Shown here piece by piece: positions 7,258 through 14,483 of a stretch of 40,238 bases of DNA. Within the stretch, counting starts at the first letter, position 1, and each line of letters starts with the position of its first letter. Source of the DNA: an uncultured Clostridium sp. (GTDB lineage: Bacteria > Bacillota > Clostridia > Lachnospirales > Lachnospiraceae); the NCBI GenBank assembly GCA_900542035.1, contig UQMJ01000028.1:1-40238 (forward strand), in the 5' to 3' direction. The position numbers and the translations under genes were made by a program. The notes beneath the pieces were generated by a model. That model searched no databases. It had not been told where the DNA came from and saw only the letters and a list, made by a program, of their open reading frames with translations.

Positions 7258-7767
7258 TTATGCGTTCTTGCCGCAGCACTTTTTATACTTCTTGCCGCTT
7301 CCACAAGGACATGGATCGTTGGGGTATACCTTGTGTCCCTTACGGATCGTGCCGGAAGCCTTCTGCTCCTTGTACAGTTCTTTTCTGCGCTCTTCAGAAA
7401 GAATCGCATCCCACTGGGGCAGCTCATACAGCCAGTTTGCCTTTGCTTCTACCATGTTGTAATAAAGCTTTTCCGGATCAATCTCAATGCGGACTTCCGT
7501 ATCTTCTTCCATGGTATCAATTGGGTTCTCATAACCCTTTAAACTCTCATTGATGCCGTCTAAAAAGCCGACCATAATTAACAGCTCAGTATTGTACTTT
7601 TCAGCCAGTTCCTTTACCGTACCGGTAATCACTTCTGTTGGGTTGGAAAGGATCTGCTCGTAAATTCCTTTTTCAATGGTAAAGTAGCCAGTCCACAGTT
7701 CTTCTCTCTTTTTATCATCTAAGCCGTCACCATAGGCCAGATTTCTCCAGGTATCTAAAATAGCCAT
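7258..7767 (-). CDS. SEC-C metal-binding domain protein
   Basis: A protein of 169 residues with a C-terminal SEC-C zinc motif, DPCPCGSGKKYKKCCGKNA, the type found at the C-terminus of SecA and in small accessory proteins. The preceding 140 residues are mostly helical and acidic, with no domain I can name. The start is taken at ATG 7765-7767 (MAILDTWRN), because the ATG four codons earlier lies against AAAAGG with no spacing; GGATGG is 8 nt from the chosen start. It has its own promoter at 7820-7849. Function unknown. Confidence 0.8.
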   Translation of the reverse strand: MAILDTWRNLAYGDGLDDKKREELWTGYFTIEKGIYEQILSNPTEVITGTVKELAEKYNTELLIMVGFLDGINESLKGYENPIDTMEEDTEVRIEIDPEKLYYNMVEAKANWLYELPQWDAILSEERRKELYKEQKASGTIRKGHKVYPNDPCPCGSGKKYKKCCGKNA

Positions 7768-7819
7768 TCTATCATCCATCCTTTTTATCAGTATTTCTGG
7801 GCAAATGCCTCTAGGCCAT

Positions 7820-7849
7820 AGTATATAACAAAACTATGTTTGTTGTAAA
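7820..7849 (-). promoter_or_regulatory. Promoter of the SEC-C gene
   Basis: On the minus strand TTTACA (7844-7849) and TATACT (7820-7825) with an 18-bp spacer. The spacer holds the dyad ACAAA...TTTGT, which might be an operator. Confidence 0.6.
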
Positions 7850-7856
7850 GTCTTTT

Positions 7857-9074
7857 CTAACGCCGATGCGCATATAAAGGCAGGCCGTTTTCCATTTTTC
7901 TCTCTGGTTCTCCCTGAATCAGCGGAAGGGCATAGTTCCAGAACTCGTCGCTTACATCCGTGCCGTTTTTGGTAATCCACTGGGACGGGAATTTCTTTTC
8001 CTGATTGCAGACCTGATTGACGTCCACGGTTACACATTCCATCTCATATGGACTGTCGGACTTGCGGTTAAACGCAATCATCTGTCCGGTTACTCCCTCT
8101 AAAGCCTTTCTTACCCCCCATGCGCCTGCCAGGGCTGCTTCTTCAATGTCTGTCTGGGAAGCTACCATACCGGAACAGCGCTGGCTGACATTTAACTCAA
8201 CAGAGCGTACCTTCACTCCAAACCGGTCGCGTACAAAATTTTCCAGGATTTTTCCGCTTCCGGTCAGCATCTTGTGGCCAAAGGTATCCAGTCTGGCCTC
8301 ATCTGCGTATTCACAGATAAACTGGCCTCTGTCGTCAGAAATCCCTTCGGAAATGCAGATAATCACATTGGGCTGCTTCTTTAAAGCTGCTTCTACGTCA
8401 TGGGCAAACTGCTCCATGTCAAAATTGGTCTCTGGAAGATAAACCAGCAGCGGATTGTCATCTTTGTGCTTTCTGGCTAAAACGCTGGCAGCAGTCAGCC
8501 ATCCTGCATGGCGTCCCATCAGTTCCACGATGGTAACGGCTTTCTGCTGATAGACGGAAGAATCCAGTACAATCTCCCGTACTGTAGAAGCTACATATTT
8601 GGCTGCACTGCCATACCCAGGAGTATGGTCGGTCATAATCAGGTCGTTATCAATAGTCTTCGGAATGCCGATTACCTTTACGTCAATGCCGTTGGAAGCC
8701 GCGTATCTTGCCAGCTTGCTTACCGTATCCATGGAATCATTGCCGCCGATATAAAAGAAATATCCAATATCCATCTGGCGGAATTTTTCAAATAATTCCT
8801 GATAGCAGATATCGCTTAAATCCTCTGGCAGCTTATAACGGCAGGATCCTAAATAAGCGGCAGGAGTCAGCTTTAAAAGCTCCAGTTCTTCCTCTTCTAA
8901 TGCAGACAGTTCCATCACTCTCCCTGCCATAAAGCCTTCTATGCCGTGAATCATCCCATATACAGCCCCAATCTGGTCCCCATGGGCGATTCCTTCTTTA
9001 ATTACCCCATACAGACTTGCGTTGATTACTGCGGTCGGACCGCCGGACTGGCCGACAATAATATTTTTCTTCAT
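7857..9074 (-). CDS. pfp: Pyrophosphate-dependent 6-phosphofructokinase
   Basis: This enzyme phosphorylates fructose 6-phosphate to the 1,6-bisphosphate in glycolysis, using pyrophosphate and working reversibly. It has 405 residues. The nucleotide-site motif is GGNDS (110-114), with an aspartate at the position where ATP-dependent enzymes have glycine. The catalytic loop is PKTIDND (138-144), where ATP enzymes have PGTIDND. Both substitutions mark PPi use. MGRHAGWL and PETNFD complete the sugar-phosphate site. The ATG follows AAAGGAGAAGATACCT. It is single-gene, with a promoter at 9108-9136 that overlaps the divergent promoter of the small protein. No clear terminator is seen, and the SEC-C promoter begins 8 bp after its stop codon. 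Confidence 0.95.
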   Translation of the reverse strand: MKKNIIVGQSGGPTAVINASLYGVIKEGIAHGDQIGAVYGMIHGIEGFMAGRVMELSALEEEELELLKLTPAAYLGSCRYKLPEDLSDICYQELFEKFRQMDIGYFFYIGGNDSMDTVSKLARYAASNGIDVKVIGIPKTIDNDLIMTDHTPGYGSAAKYVASTVREIVLDSSVYQQKAVTIVELMGRHAGWLTAASVLARKHKDDNPLLVYLPETNFDMEQFAHDVEAALKKQPNVIICISEGISDDRGQFICEYADEARLDTFGHKMLTGSGKILENFVRDRFGVKVRSVELNVSQRCSGMVASQTDIEEAALAGAWGVRKALEGVTGQMIAFNRKSDSPYEMECVTVDVNQVCNQEKKFPSQWITKNGTDVSDEFWNYALPLIQGEPERKMENGLPLYAHRR

Positions 9075-9107
9075 AGGTATCTTCTCCTTTATTACTCTCT
9101 ATCCCTT

Positions 9108-9157
9108 ATTGTAGCGGAAAGGATTCTAATTGACAAGTCCCAAATCTATGCTATACT
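9108..9157. promoter_or_regulatory. Back-to-back pfp and small-protein promoters sharing a -35 element
   Basis: The minus promoter for pfp is TTGTCA (9131-9136) and TACAAT (9108-9113) with a 17-bp spacer. The plus promoter for the small gene is TTGACA (9130-9135) and TATACT (9152-9157) with a 16-bp spacer. The two -35 boxes occupy the same heptamer TTGACAA on opposite strands, so the promoters should compete for polymerase. Confidence 0.8.
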
Positions 9158-9193
9158 GCAACGTAGCAAGAATACGAAAGGAGACTTTTCATA

Positions 9194-9424
9194 ATGAATC
9201 CAATGGATTTTCTCGGACTGAGAGAACGCCTCCTGGCTTTCCAGGCAAACCATCCCAAGTTTATCAGCTTCCTTCAGGCCGTTTCCCGTAAAAATATTGC
9301 AGAAGGCACCATTATGGAGGTTACCGTTACCACTCCGGACGGCGAACCCCTGTCTGCTAACTTAAAATTAAACGCTTCGGATATTGAACTGATTCGTACT
9401 TTATCCAATCTGGAAAAAAAATAA
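9194..9424 (+). CDS. Small conserved-looking protein of unknown function
   Basis: A 76-residue cytoplasmic protein I do not recognise. AAAGGAGA (9177-9184) sits 9 bp before the ATG, and there is a sigma-A promoter and a strong terminator, so expression is well supported. The N-terminal half looks helical (LGLRERLLAFQANHPKFISFLQAV); the C-terminal half has a beta-rich segment (IMEVTVTTPDGEPLSANLKL) ending in an EL..L helix. There is no signal peptide, membrane segment or cysteine. It stands alone, divergent from pfp with overlapping promoters. Confidence 0.75.
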   Translation: MNPMDFLGLRERLLAFQANHPKFISFLQAVSRKNIAEGTIMEVTVTTPDGEPLSANLKLNASDIELIRTLSNLEKK

Positions 9425-9509
9425 TGGTTCTGCTGTATAAAATTTTCAGCCAGGGCTATACTATGGGTGTACACAAAAGAGAAATTTAACTACTTATCCT
9501 CCCCTTTTT

Positions 9510-9553
9510 AATACCTCGCCTGTTGGCTTCGTGCAGCAGGCGGGGTATTTTTT
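9510..9553 (+). terminator. Strong Rho-independent terminator after the small gene
   Basis: A stem of about 16 bp (AATACC, CGCCTGTTG pairing with CAGCAGGCG, GGTATT) around loop GCTTCGTG, followed by six Ts. It ends at the stop codon of the convergent AraC gene. Confidence 0.9.
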
Positions 9554-10493
9554 ATACCTTCTGCAATTTTTTAAACTGCTGGGGCGATATGGAAAATGCC
9601 TGTTTGAACGCTCTGTAAAAGGTAGAGTAATCGGAAAACCCCACCTGTTCTCCTATGGTTTCTAAGGACTCCCCATTGATAATTCTGGTTTTGGCTACAA
9701 TCAGCCGGCGCTGGGTTACGTACCGATAAAAGCTGACGTCCATTTTTTCGCTGAACAAACGGGATACCGCCCGTTCGCTGATGTAAAAATTAGCGGCTGC
9801 TGATTTTAACGTTATTTTTTCAGCCAGGTGATCTTCTATATAACGAATCAGCTCATCCAGCAGCTCTTTTTTCTCGGTCAGCGGCTCCATCGCCTTGCTG
9901 TGCGTGCACGCCCTGGTCAGATGGATTAAAAGCTGCACCGTTATGGAAGACATACAGGCTTCAAATCCCTCCTGTCTGATTTCTGCTTCCTTGCAGGCAG
10001 ATTGAAAATACCGTTCCAGGTACTCCCATCCACTGTCCTGGGTTCTTAACAAAACCGGATCCGATAATGGAGTAAACCCTAAAAACTGCTGGATATTCTT
10101 CATAAATTCCGGATGAATCCATATAACATAACGGGAATAGGGTTCTGCAAGCTGGTCTAAGTACAGTGGTCTGTGGCTGATTCCTGGCGGTATGAAAATA
10201 ATATCCCCCCTGTGGACCCGATACCGTTCTGCCCCCAGCAGATACTGTACGTTTCCGCTGCAGCAATATAACATCTCATAAAACGTATGGCTGTGAAGCT
10301 GGACGCTGTCTTTCGTATAATTCACGTCATCATGGCAGTCTACAGAATCTGAGTCCATCTCTATTCCCTGATAAAGATTGGACAGAATCGCTCCGTCTGC
10401 AATAAACGCTTTCTGCATTTCTTCATTGCTGATTTCCGATCTATGGTGGGCAGAAACCAGCTCTCTATATTTTTGCATTTCCGATAATTTCAT
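9552..10493 (-). CDS. AraC family transcriptional regulator with N-terminal cupin
   Basis: A 313-residue regulator. Residues about 65-130 form a cupin-type sensor domain (HSHTFYEMLYCCSG, then RYRVHRGDIIFIPPGISHRP). The last 100 residues are an AraC DNA-binding domain with two helix-turn-helix units, the second ending in the signature GFSDYSTFYRAFKQAFSISPQQFKKL. It is divergent from the symporter-amidohydrolase-creatininase genes across 165 bp and is likely their activator, sensing the transported compound; the effector is unknown. Its own promoter -35 lies inside one of two TGCAATAT repeats, consistent with autoregulation. GAGAGGAAGGAACGAG precedes the ATG. Confidence 0.92.
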   Translation of the reverse strand: MKLSEMQKYRELVSAHHRSEISNEEMQKAFIADGAILSNLYQGIEMDSDSVDCHDDVNYTKDSVQLHSHTFYEMLYCCSGNVQYLLGAERYRVHRGDIIFIPPGISHRPLYLDQLAEPYSRYVIWIHPEFMKNIQQFLGFTPLSDPVLLRTQDSGWEYLERYFQSACKEAEIRQEGFEACMSSITVQLLIHLTRACTHSKAMEPLTEKKELLDELIRYIEDHLAEKITLKSAAANFYISERAVSRLFSEKMDVSFYRYVTQRRLIVAKTRIINGESLETIGEQVGFSDYSTFYRAFKQAFSISPQQFKKLQKV

Positions 10494-10520
10494 TGCTTTT
10501 CTCGTTCCTTCCTCTCTGTA

Positions 10521-10594
10521 ATCATAATCCAGATTGGCTGAATTTGCAATATATTATGCAATATTTGTAATAGTAATTGTAATAATGGTATAGT
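10521..10594. promoter_or_regulatory. Divergent AraC/symporter promoter region with direct repeats
   Basis: The regulator promoter on the minus strand is TTGCAA (10544-10549) and TATGAT (10521-10526), 17-bp spacer. The symporter promoter on the plus strand has -10 TATAGT (10589-10594) and a poor -35 (TTGTAA, 10565-10570, 18-bp spacer), as expected for an activated promoter. Two direct repeats of TGCAATAT (10545-10552 and 10557-10564), 12 bp apart, lie just upstream of that -35 and are candidate AraC sites. Confidence 0.6.
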
Positions 10595-10658
10595 ATTCTT
10601 AACATACAACACAAGACAATGGTTTGCGGTTGTCTGCCGCAGCAAGGAGGAAAATGTT

Positions 10659-12038
10659 ATGAATGACAAATCTTTACGCCCCTTTGGGGTAAAGGACCAG
10701 CTCGGTTATGTCTTCGGGGATATGGCCGGAAGCTTCGTAAACCTGTTCGTAGACGCCTATTTTCTTACGTTCTGTACCTACGTTCTGGGTATTTCTCCAG
10801 AATGGATGGCTGGCCTGTTTTTAGCTGCCCGTCTCTGGGACGCCATTAACGACCCGATTATGGGTTCTTTCCCAGACCGCTGGAGACTTGGCAAAAGCGG
10901 AGACAAATTTAAGCCATGGGTAAAACTGTTTATGATCCCTCTGGCTCTTTCCGGCATCTTATGTTTTGCCAACGTTCCATTTGAGGGAATTGCCCTTCAT
11001 GCATGGGTAGCGTTTGCTTATGTATTCTATGGAATGTCTTACACAGGCACCAGTATGCCGTTCGGAGCTATGGCAAGCGTTGTTTCTGCGGATCCCATTG
11101 ACCGTTCCAAGCTTTCCAGAGCCAGAAGTATCGGCGGTACAATAGTCGGAATGGGCGCTCTTTCCCTTGTTCCGATTTTCTGTTTTGACAAGGATTCCAA
11201 TATTATTCCAGAACGTTTTACCCTGATTGCAGTAATCTTCGGCGTTCTGTGCATTATTTCTTACCTTCTGTTATGTAACCTGACCGTGGAACGTGTCCGC
11301 CAGCCAAAACAGGAAGGGGAAAAATTCAACTATGGCAACGTATTAAAAGCCGCTGTCCATAACCGTCCATTAATCGGCGTTATGGTTGCAACCATCGGAA
11401 GTATGCTTTACATTACCGGAAGCAGCCAGTTAAGAAGCTACATTTACAAAGAGTTCTATCAGGATACCAGCATGATGACCCTGGCAAGTATCGGAACCTT
11501 CCCGATTATGCTTATCTGCTTTATCCTGGTTCCTAAGATTGTACAGAAATTTGGAAAGAGAAATGTAATCCTGGTTATGAGCACCTACAACCTGCTGCTT
11601 TCCGCTTACATTTTACTGTTCCCAGTTCAGAACGCACTGCTTTACACCGTTTTAAACCTGTTGGCTACCATTGGCCAGACTGCTTTTACCATCTTAATCT
11701 GGGCTCTGGTTACCGACTGTCTGGACTACAGCGAATGGAAAATGAATTTCCGCGCAGATGGAAGTATGTACAGTCTCTATACGTTCAGCCGTAAGATTGG
11801 TTCTACCATCGCTTCTACCGGAGCTGCATCCGCACTGGCTGCAATCGGATATATTTCCGGCATAGGCGCGGTACAGAGCGCGGCAACCATCAACAACATT
11901 TACTACCTGGTAAATGCGGTTCCGGTTATTACCTGTATCTTAGAGCTCATCGGAATCGGTCTGATCTTCAACCTGGATCAGAAAAAGACAGCTGAAATGT
12001 ATGCAGCCCTGGCAAAGCGCCGGAACGCCCAGAACTAA
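10659..12038 (+). CDS. GPH-family (MelB-like) cation symporter
   Basis: A 459-residue integral membrane protein with about 12 hydrophobic segments, of the glycoside-pentoside-hexuronide:cation symporter family within MFS. The second helix reads LWDAINDPIMG, with D61 and D65 at the positions of the cation-binding aspartates of MelB (D55, D59), followed by the conserved basic loop KFKPWV. It should bring a sugar or sugar-like compound into the cell with Na+ or H+. AAGGAGG lies 8 bp before the ATG. It is the first gene of a three-gene unit with an amidohydrolase and a creatininase-family protein, controlled by the divergent AraC gene. The substrate cannot be read from the sequence. Confidence 0.9.
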   Translation: MNDKSLRPFGVKDQLGYVFGDMAGSFVNLFVDAYFLTFCTYVLGISPEWMAGLFLAARLWDAINDPIMGSFPDRWRLGKSGDKFKPWVKLFMIPLALSGILCFANVPFEGIALHAWVAFAYVFYGMSYTGTSMPFGAMASVVSADPIDRSKLSRARSIGGTIVGMGALSLVPIFCFDKDSNIIPERFTLIAVIFGVLCIISYLLLCNLTVERVRQPKQEGEKFNYGNVLKAAVHNRPLIGVMVATIGSMLYITGSSQLRSYIYKEFYQDTSMMTLASIGTFPIMLICFILVPKIVQKFGKRNVILVMSTYNLLLSAYILLFPVQNALLYTVLNLLATIGQTAFTILIWALVTDCLDYSEWKMNFRADGSMYSLYTFSRKIGSTIASTGAASALAAIGYISGIGAVQSAATINNIYYLVNAVPVITCILELIGIGLIFNLDQKKTAEMYAALAKRRNAQN

Positions 12039-12082
12039 TCGAGAACCATTTGTCCGTACCTGAAACCGGAGGAATAAAACCT

Positions 12083-12952
12083 ATGAAAAAAATTGACTTG
12101 CATCTGCATTTAAGCTTTGATTCTGTTCCCAAAAGTGATACTCTATTGGTAAGCACCTACAAAGAAATGCTGCCTCATTTAGAAGAACTGGGAATCGGAA
12201 AAGGCGTGCTCATGTCCAGTGGAGAACGCAACTTCTCCATGCCTATGGGCTCCAATGAAGAAAACTGCCGGATTGCCGCAGCGGACCCAGAGCATTATGC
12301 CTGGATGTGCAATCTGGATTATGATGGAAATTCAGAAACCGTTTACGACCGGCTGTCTGCCTGCAAAGAAAAAGGCGCTGTCGGCATCGGAGAACTGATG
12401 ATAAACCGTAGGCTGGACGATCCCTTTTTAAACGCCGTATTTGAAGCGGCTGGAAAATTAAATCTTCCGGTTACTTTTCATATGAGTCCGGAAACTGGCT
12501 ACAGCTACGGCGTTGTAGACGACCCTGGTCTTCCTCTTTTGGAAGCCTGCCTGAAACGCCACCCTCACACGCAATTTCTTGGTCACAGCCAGACTTTCTG
12601 GATTGAAATGAGCGCAGATGCACCTACGGACAAAGAGAGCCGGAACCAGTGGGGAAAGGGCCCTGTTATTCCAGGCGGACGGGTTCCGGAACTATTTGGA
12701 AAATATCCTAACCTGTACGGAGATTTAAGCGCCAACAGCGCCGGCTGCGCCATTATGCGGGATCCGGCCTTTGGTCTGGAATTCCTGGAAACTTATGCAG
12801 ACCGGCTGTTCTTTGCCACCGATATGGTAAATACCAAAATGGTCTTTCCCCTGGGGCAATGGCTGGATGAACAAGTAGCAAACGGCGCCTTAAGCCGCCA
12901 GGCCTATGAAAAAATCTGTTTTAAAAATGCCCAGAGCGTCTTTGGATTGTAA
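12083..12952 (+). CDS. Amidohydrolase-2 family metal-dependent hydrolase
   Basis: A 289-residue TIM-barrel hydrolase of the amidohydrolase-related (PF04909-type) group. The metal motif DLHLH gives H7 and H9; other likely ligands are E104 (GIGEL), H133 (TFHMSPE), H168 (LGHSQ) and the late D247 (FATDM). Characterised relatives are lactonases, decarboxylases and hydratases of cyclic or aromatic compounds. The start is ATG 12083 behind CCGGAGGAATAAAACCT; an in-frame ATG 11 codons earlier lacks a ribosome binding site. It sits 44 bp after the symporter gene and 33 bp before the creatininase-family gene, so it probably acts on the imported compound or its ring-opened product. Confidence 0.85.
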   Translation: MKKIDLHLHLSFDSVPKSDTLLVSTYKEMLPHLEELGIGKGVLMSSGERNFSMPMGSNEENCRIAAADPEHYAWMCNLDYDGNSETVYDRLSACKEKGAVGIGELMINRRLDDPFLNAVFEAAGKLNLPVTFHMSPETGYSYGVVDDPGLPLLEACLKRHPHTQFLGHSQTFWIEMSADAPTDKESRNQWGKGPVIPGGRVPELFGKYPNLYGDLSANSAGCAIMRDPAFGLEFLETYADRLFFATDMVNTKMVFPLGQWLDEQVANGALSRQAYEKICFKNAQSVFGL

Positions 12953-12985
12953 GAAAACCTGTCATGGAATGAAAGGAGAAACATT

Positions 12986-13834
12986 ATGGAACTTCGTACA
13001 CGGATTCTTCCCCGTATGTTAAACAGTGAAGTAGAAGCCTATTTAAAAGAAAACGACATTATTATCGTTCCTGTAGGCACTGTTGAAATGCATGGCGGAA
13101 TGCCTTTAGACAGTGAAACTGTAATCAGCGAGGCCTATGCCTTAAAAATGGCGGAAGCCTGCAACGGATTAGTCTTAACCGGACTGCCTTATTTCTATGC
13201 CGGCGCAACCGCCTCCGGCCGCGGCACCGTACAGGTGTCTATCCGTCAGGGTATCGACTATTTAAGCGCAATCGCCCACAGCCTGCTGCGCCAGGGCTTT
13301 AAGCGCCAAATTTACATCAGCTTCCACGGCCCTGCCCATATGACCTGCAGTCCTATGGTAAGAGATTTCTTTGACGAAACCGGAGTCCCCATTCTTTACA
13401 TGGATCTGACCATGCAGATGTTAAAGAATGCAACCGATTTATTTAAAAGCATGGACAGCTTCCACGCCATTACCGTAGGCGCCTACCAGATTATGAACCG
13501 GCTGGAAGACGTACCGCTGACCACCGAATATTACCATCAGAATCCACAGACCTGCAAGCCTTTTGATGATATTTTCGGACTGGCTTATCAGAGCGCTGCC
13601 ATCGGCTACTGCTTTGGAACTCCGGAAGACCACATGAGCACCACTGCCATTCCGGATAAGGAAACCCGCAAACGTCTTGCCGACGAAGGCCAGGAGTTGA
13701 TCGAGACCCTGGTAAACCGTATGGATCTGCCTCACATTGCAGAGCAGATGCGTTCCCTGGAATCTTACAATCATGCCAATGAAGAGAAATATCCCTGGAT
13801 GCCCAGTGCATTCCAGAAAAATTTCCGGAAATAA
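12986..13834 (+). CDS. Creatininase-family metal-dependent hydrolase (divergent)
   Basis: A 282-residue creatininase-fold protein. Members open small rings or cleave amides with a two-metal site: creatininase, the FAPy deformylase ArfB, MftE, and 3-dehydro-scyllo-inosose hydrolase (IolN). The first signature PVGTVEMHGGMPLD is present with E34, H36 and D42. The canonical NGHGGN loop is replaced by SFHGPAH (H114, H118), so the active site is unusual and the substrate probably differs from creatinine. AAAGGAGAAACATT precedes the ATG. It is the last gene of the symporter unit and is followed by a terminator. Placement beside a sugar-type symporter favours a cyclic polyol or sugar derivative; this is inference. 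Confidence 0.82.
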   Translation: MELRTRILPRMLNSEVEAYLKENDIIIVPVGTVEMHGGMPLDSETVISEAYALKMAEACNGLVLTGLPYFYAGATASGRGTVQVSIRQGIDYLSAIAHSLLRQGFKRQIYISFHGPAHMTCSPMVRDFFDETGVPILYMDLTMQMLKNATDLFKSMDSFHAITVGAYQIMNRLEDVPLTTEYYHQNPQTCKPFDDIFGLAYQSAAIGYCFGTPEDHMSTTAIPDKETRKRLADEGQELIETLVNRMDLPHIAEQMRSLESYNHANEEKYPWMPSAFQKNFRK

Positions 13835-13847
13835 CCCATAGCTTTCT

Positions 13848-13893
13848 GCCGCCTGCTAAAACTCGCTTCTGCTGTTCTGGCCGGCGGCTTTTT
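13848..13893 (+). terminator. Terminator of the symporter-hydrolase operon
   Basis: GCCGCC (13848-13853) pairs with GGCGGC (13883-13888) and TTTTT follows. The loop is long (29 nt), so the strength is uncertain. Confidence 0.6.
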
Positions 13894-13917
13894 CTATGTC
13901 CGTCCATCCCGCCCCAG

Positions 13918-13946
13918 TTGACAGGGCTGTCTCCTTCTATTAAAAT
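13918..13946 (+). promoter_or_regulatory. ogt promoter
   Basis: Perfect TTGACA (13918-13923), then TAAAAT (13941-13946) with a 17-bp spacer, 39 bp before the ogt start codon. Confidence 0.8.
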
Positions 13947-13985
13947 CAGGATAATAGAAAAATTGAGTTTCCTTCCGGAGGTATC

Positions 13986-14480
13986 ATGCAGTACATCAGT
14001 CATTATCCGTCCCCTCTCGGAAAAATTCTTCTGGCTTCCGACGATTCCGGACTGACCGGATTATGGTTTGAGGGACAAAAATACTTTGCGCTTTCGTTAG
14101 ACAGAGAACATTTAGAACAGGAAACCGCTGTTTTCCAAACTGCAAAACAGTGGCTGGATTGTTATTTTTCTGGCCAGAATCCTGATTTTTCCGTTCCCTT
14201 AAACCTGAAAGGGACAGCTTTTCAAAAGCAGGTCTGGCATCTTCTTCTTTCGATTCCCTACGGGACAACTGTGACTTATGGGGATCTTGCAAAAGAAATT
14301 GCCGCAAAACGCGGAATAGCCAGTATGTCTGCCCAGGCAGTCGGAGGCGCAGTTGGACATAATCCTGTTTCGATTCTCGTACCCTGTCACAGGGTTCTGG
14401 GCGTCAGGGGAAGTCTGACCGGATATGCCGGAGGAATTGAGAGAAAGCAGAAATTGCTGGAGCTGGAACGTGGAGTTTAG
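13986..14480 (+). CDS. ogt: Methylated-DNA--protein-cysteine S-methyltransferase
   Basis: A 164-residue suicide enzyme that removes alkyl groups from O6-alkylguanine in DNA. The acceptor cysteine is C134 in VPCHRVLG. The helix-turn-helix is recognisable (FQKQVWHLLLSIPYGTTVTYGDLAKEIA, then AQAVGGAVGHNP). At the arginine-finger position (ARAVG in human MGMT) it has glutamine (Q117). I believe this variant is common in clostridial members, so it does not argue against activity. GGAGGTATC precedes the ATG. The gene has its own promoter; no U-rich terminator follows on the plus strand, only the shared hairpin at 14496-14537. Confidence 0.95.
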   Translation: MQYISHYPSPLGKILLASDDSGLTGLWFEGQKYFALSLDREHLEQETAVFQTAKQWLDCYFSGQNPDFSVPLNLKGTAFQKQVWHLLLSIPYGTTVTYGDLAKEIAAKRGIASMSAQAVGGAVGHNPVSILVPCHRVLGVRGSLTGYAGGIERKQKLLELERGV

Positions 14481-14483
14481 ATA

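Noticed and set aside
12986..13834. Naming the creatininase-family gene as creatininase, iolN or mftE.
   Set aside because: The metal-loop motif differs, and no creatinine, inositol or mycofactocin genes lie nearby; the substrate is open.
13986..14480. Ogt as inactive because of Q117 at the arginine-finger position.
   Set aside because: The acceptor cysteine and the helix-turn-helix are intact, and I recall this glutamine in many clostridial homologs.
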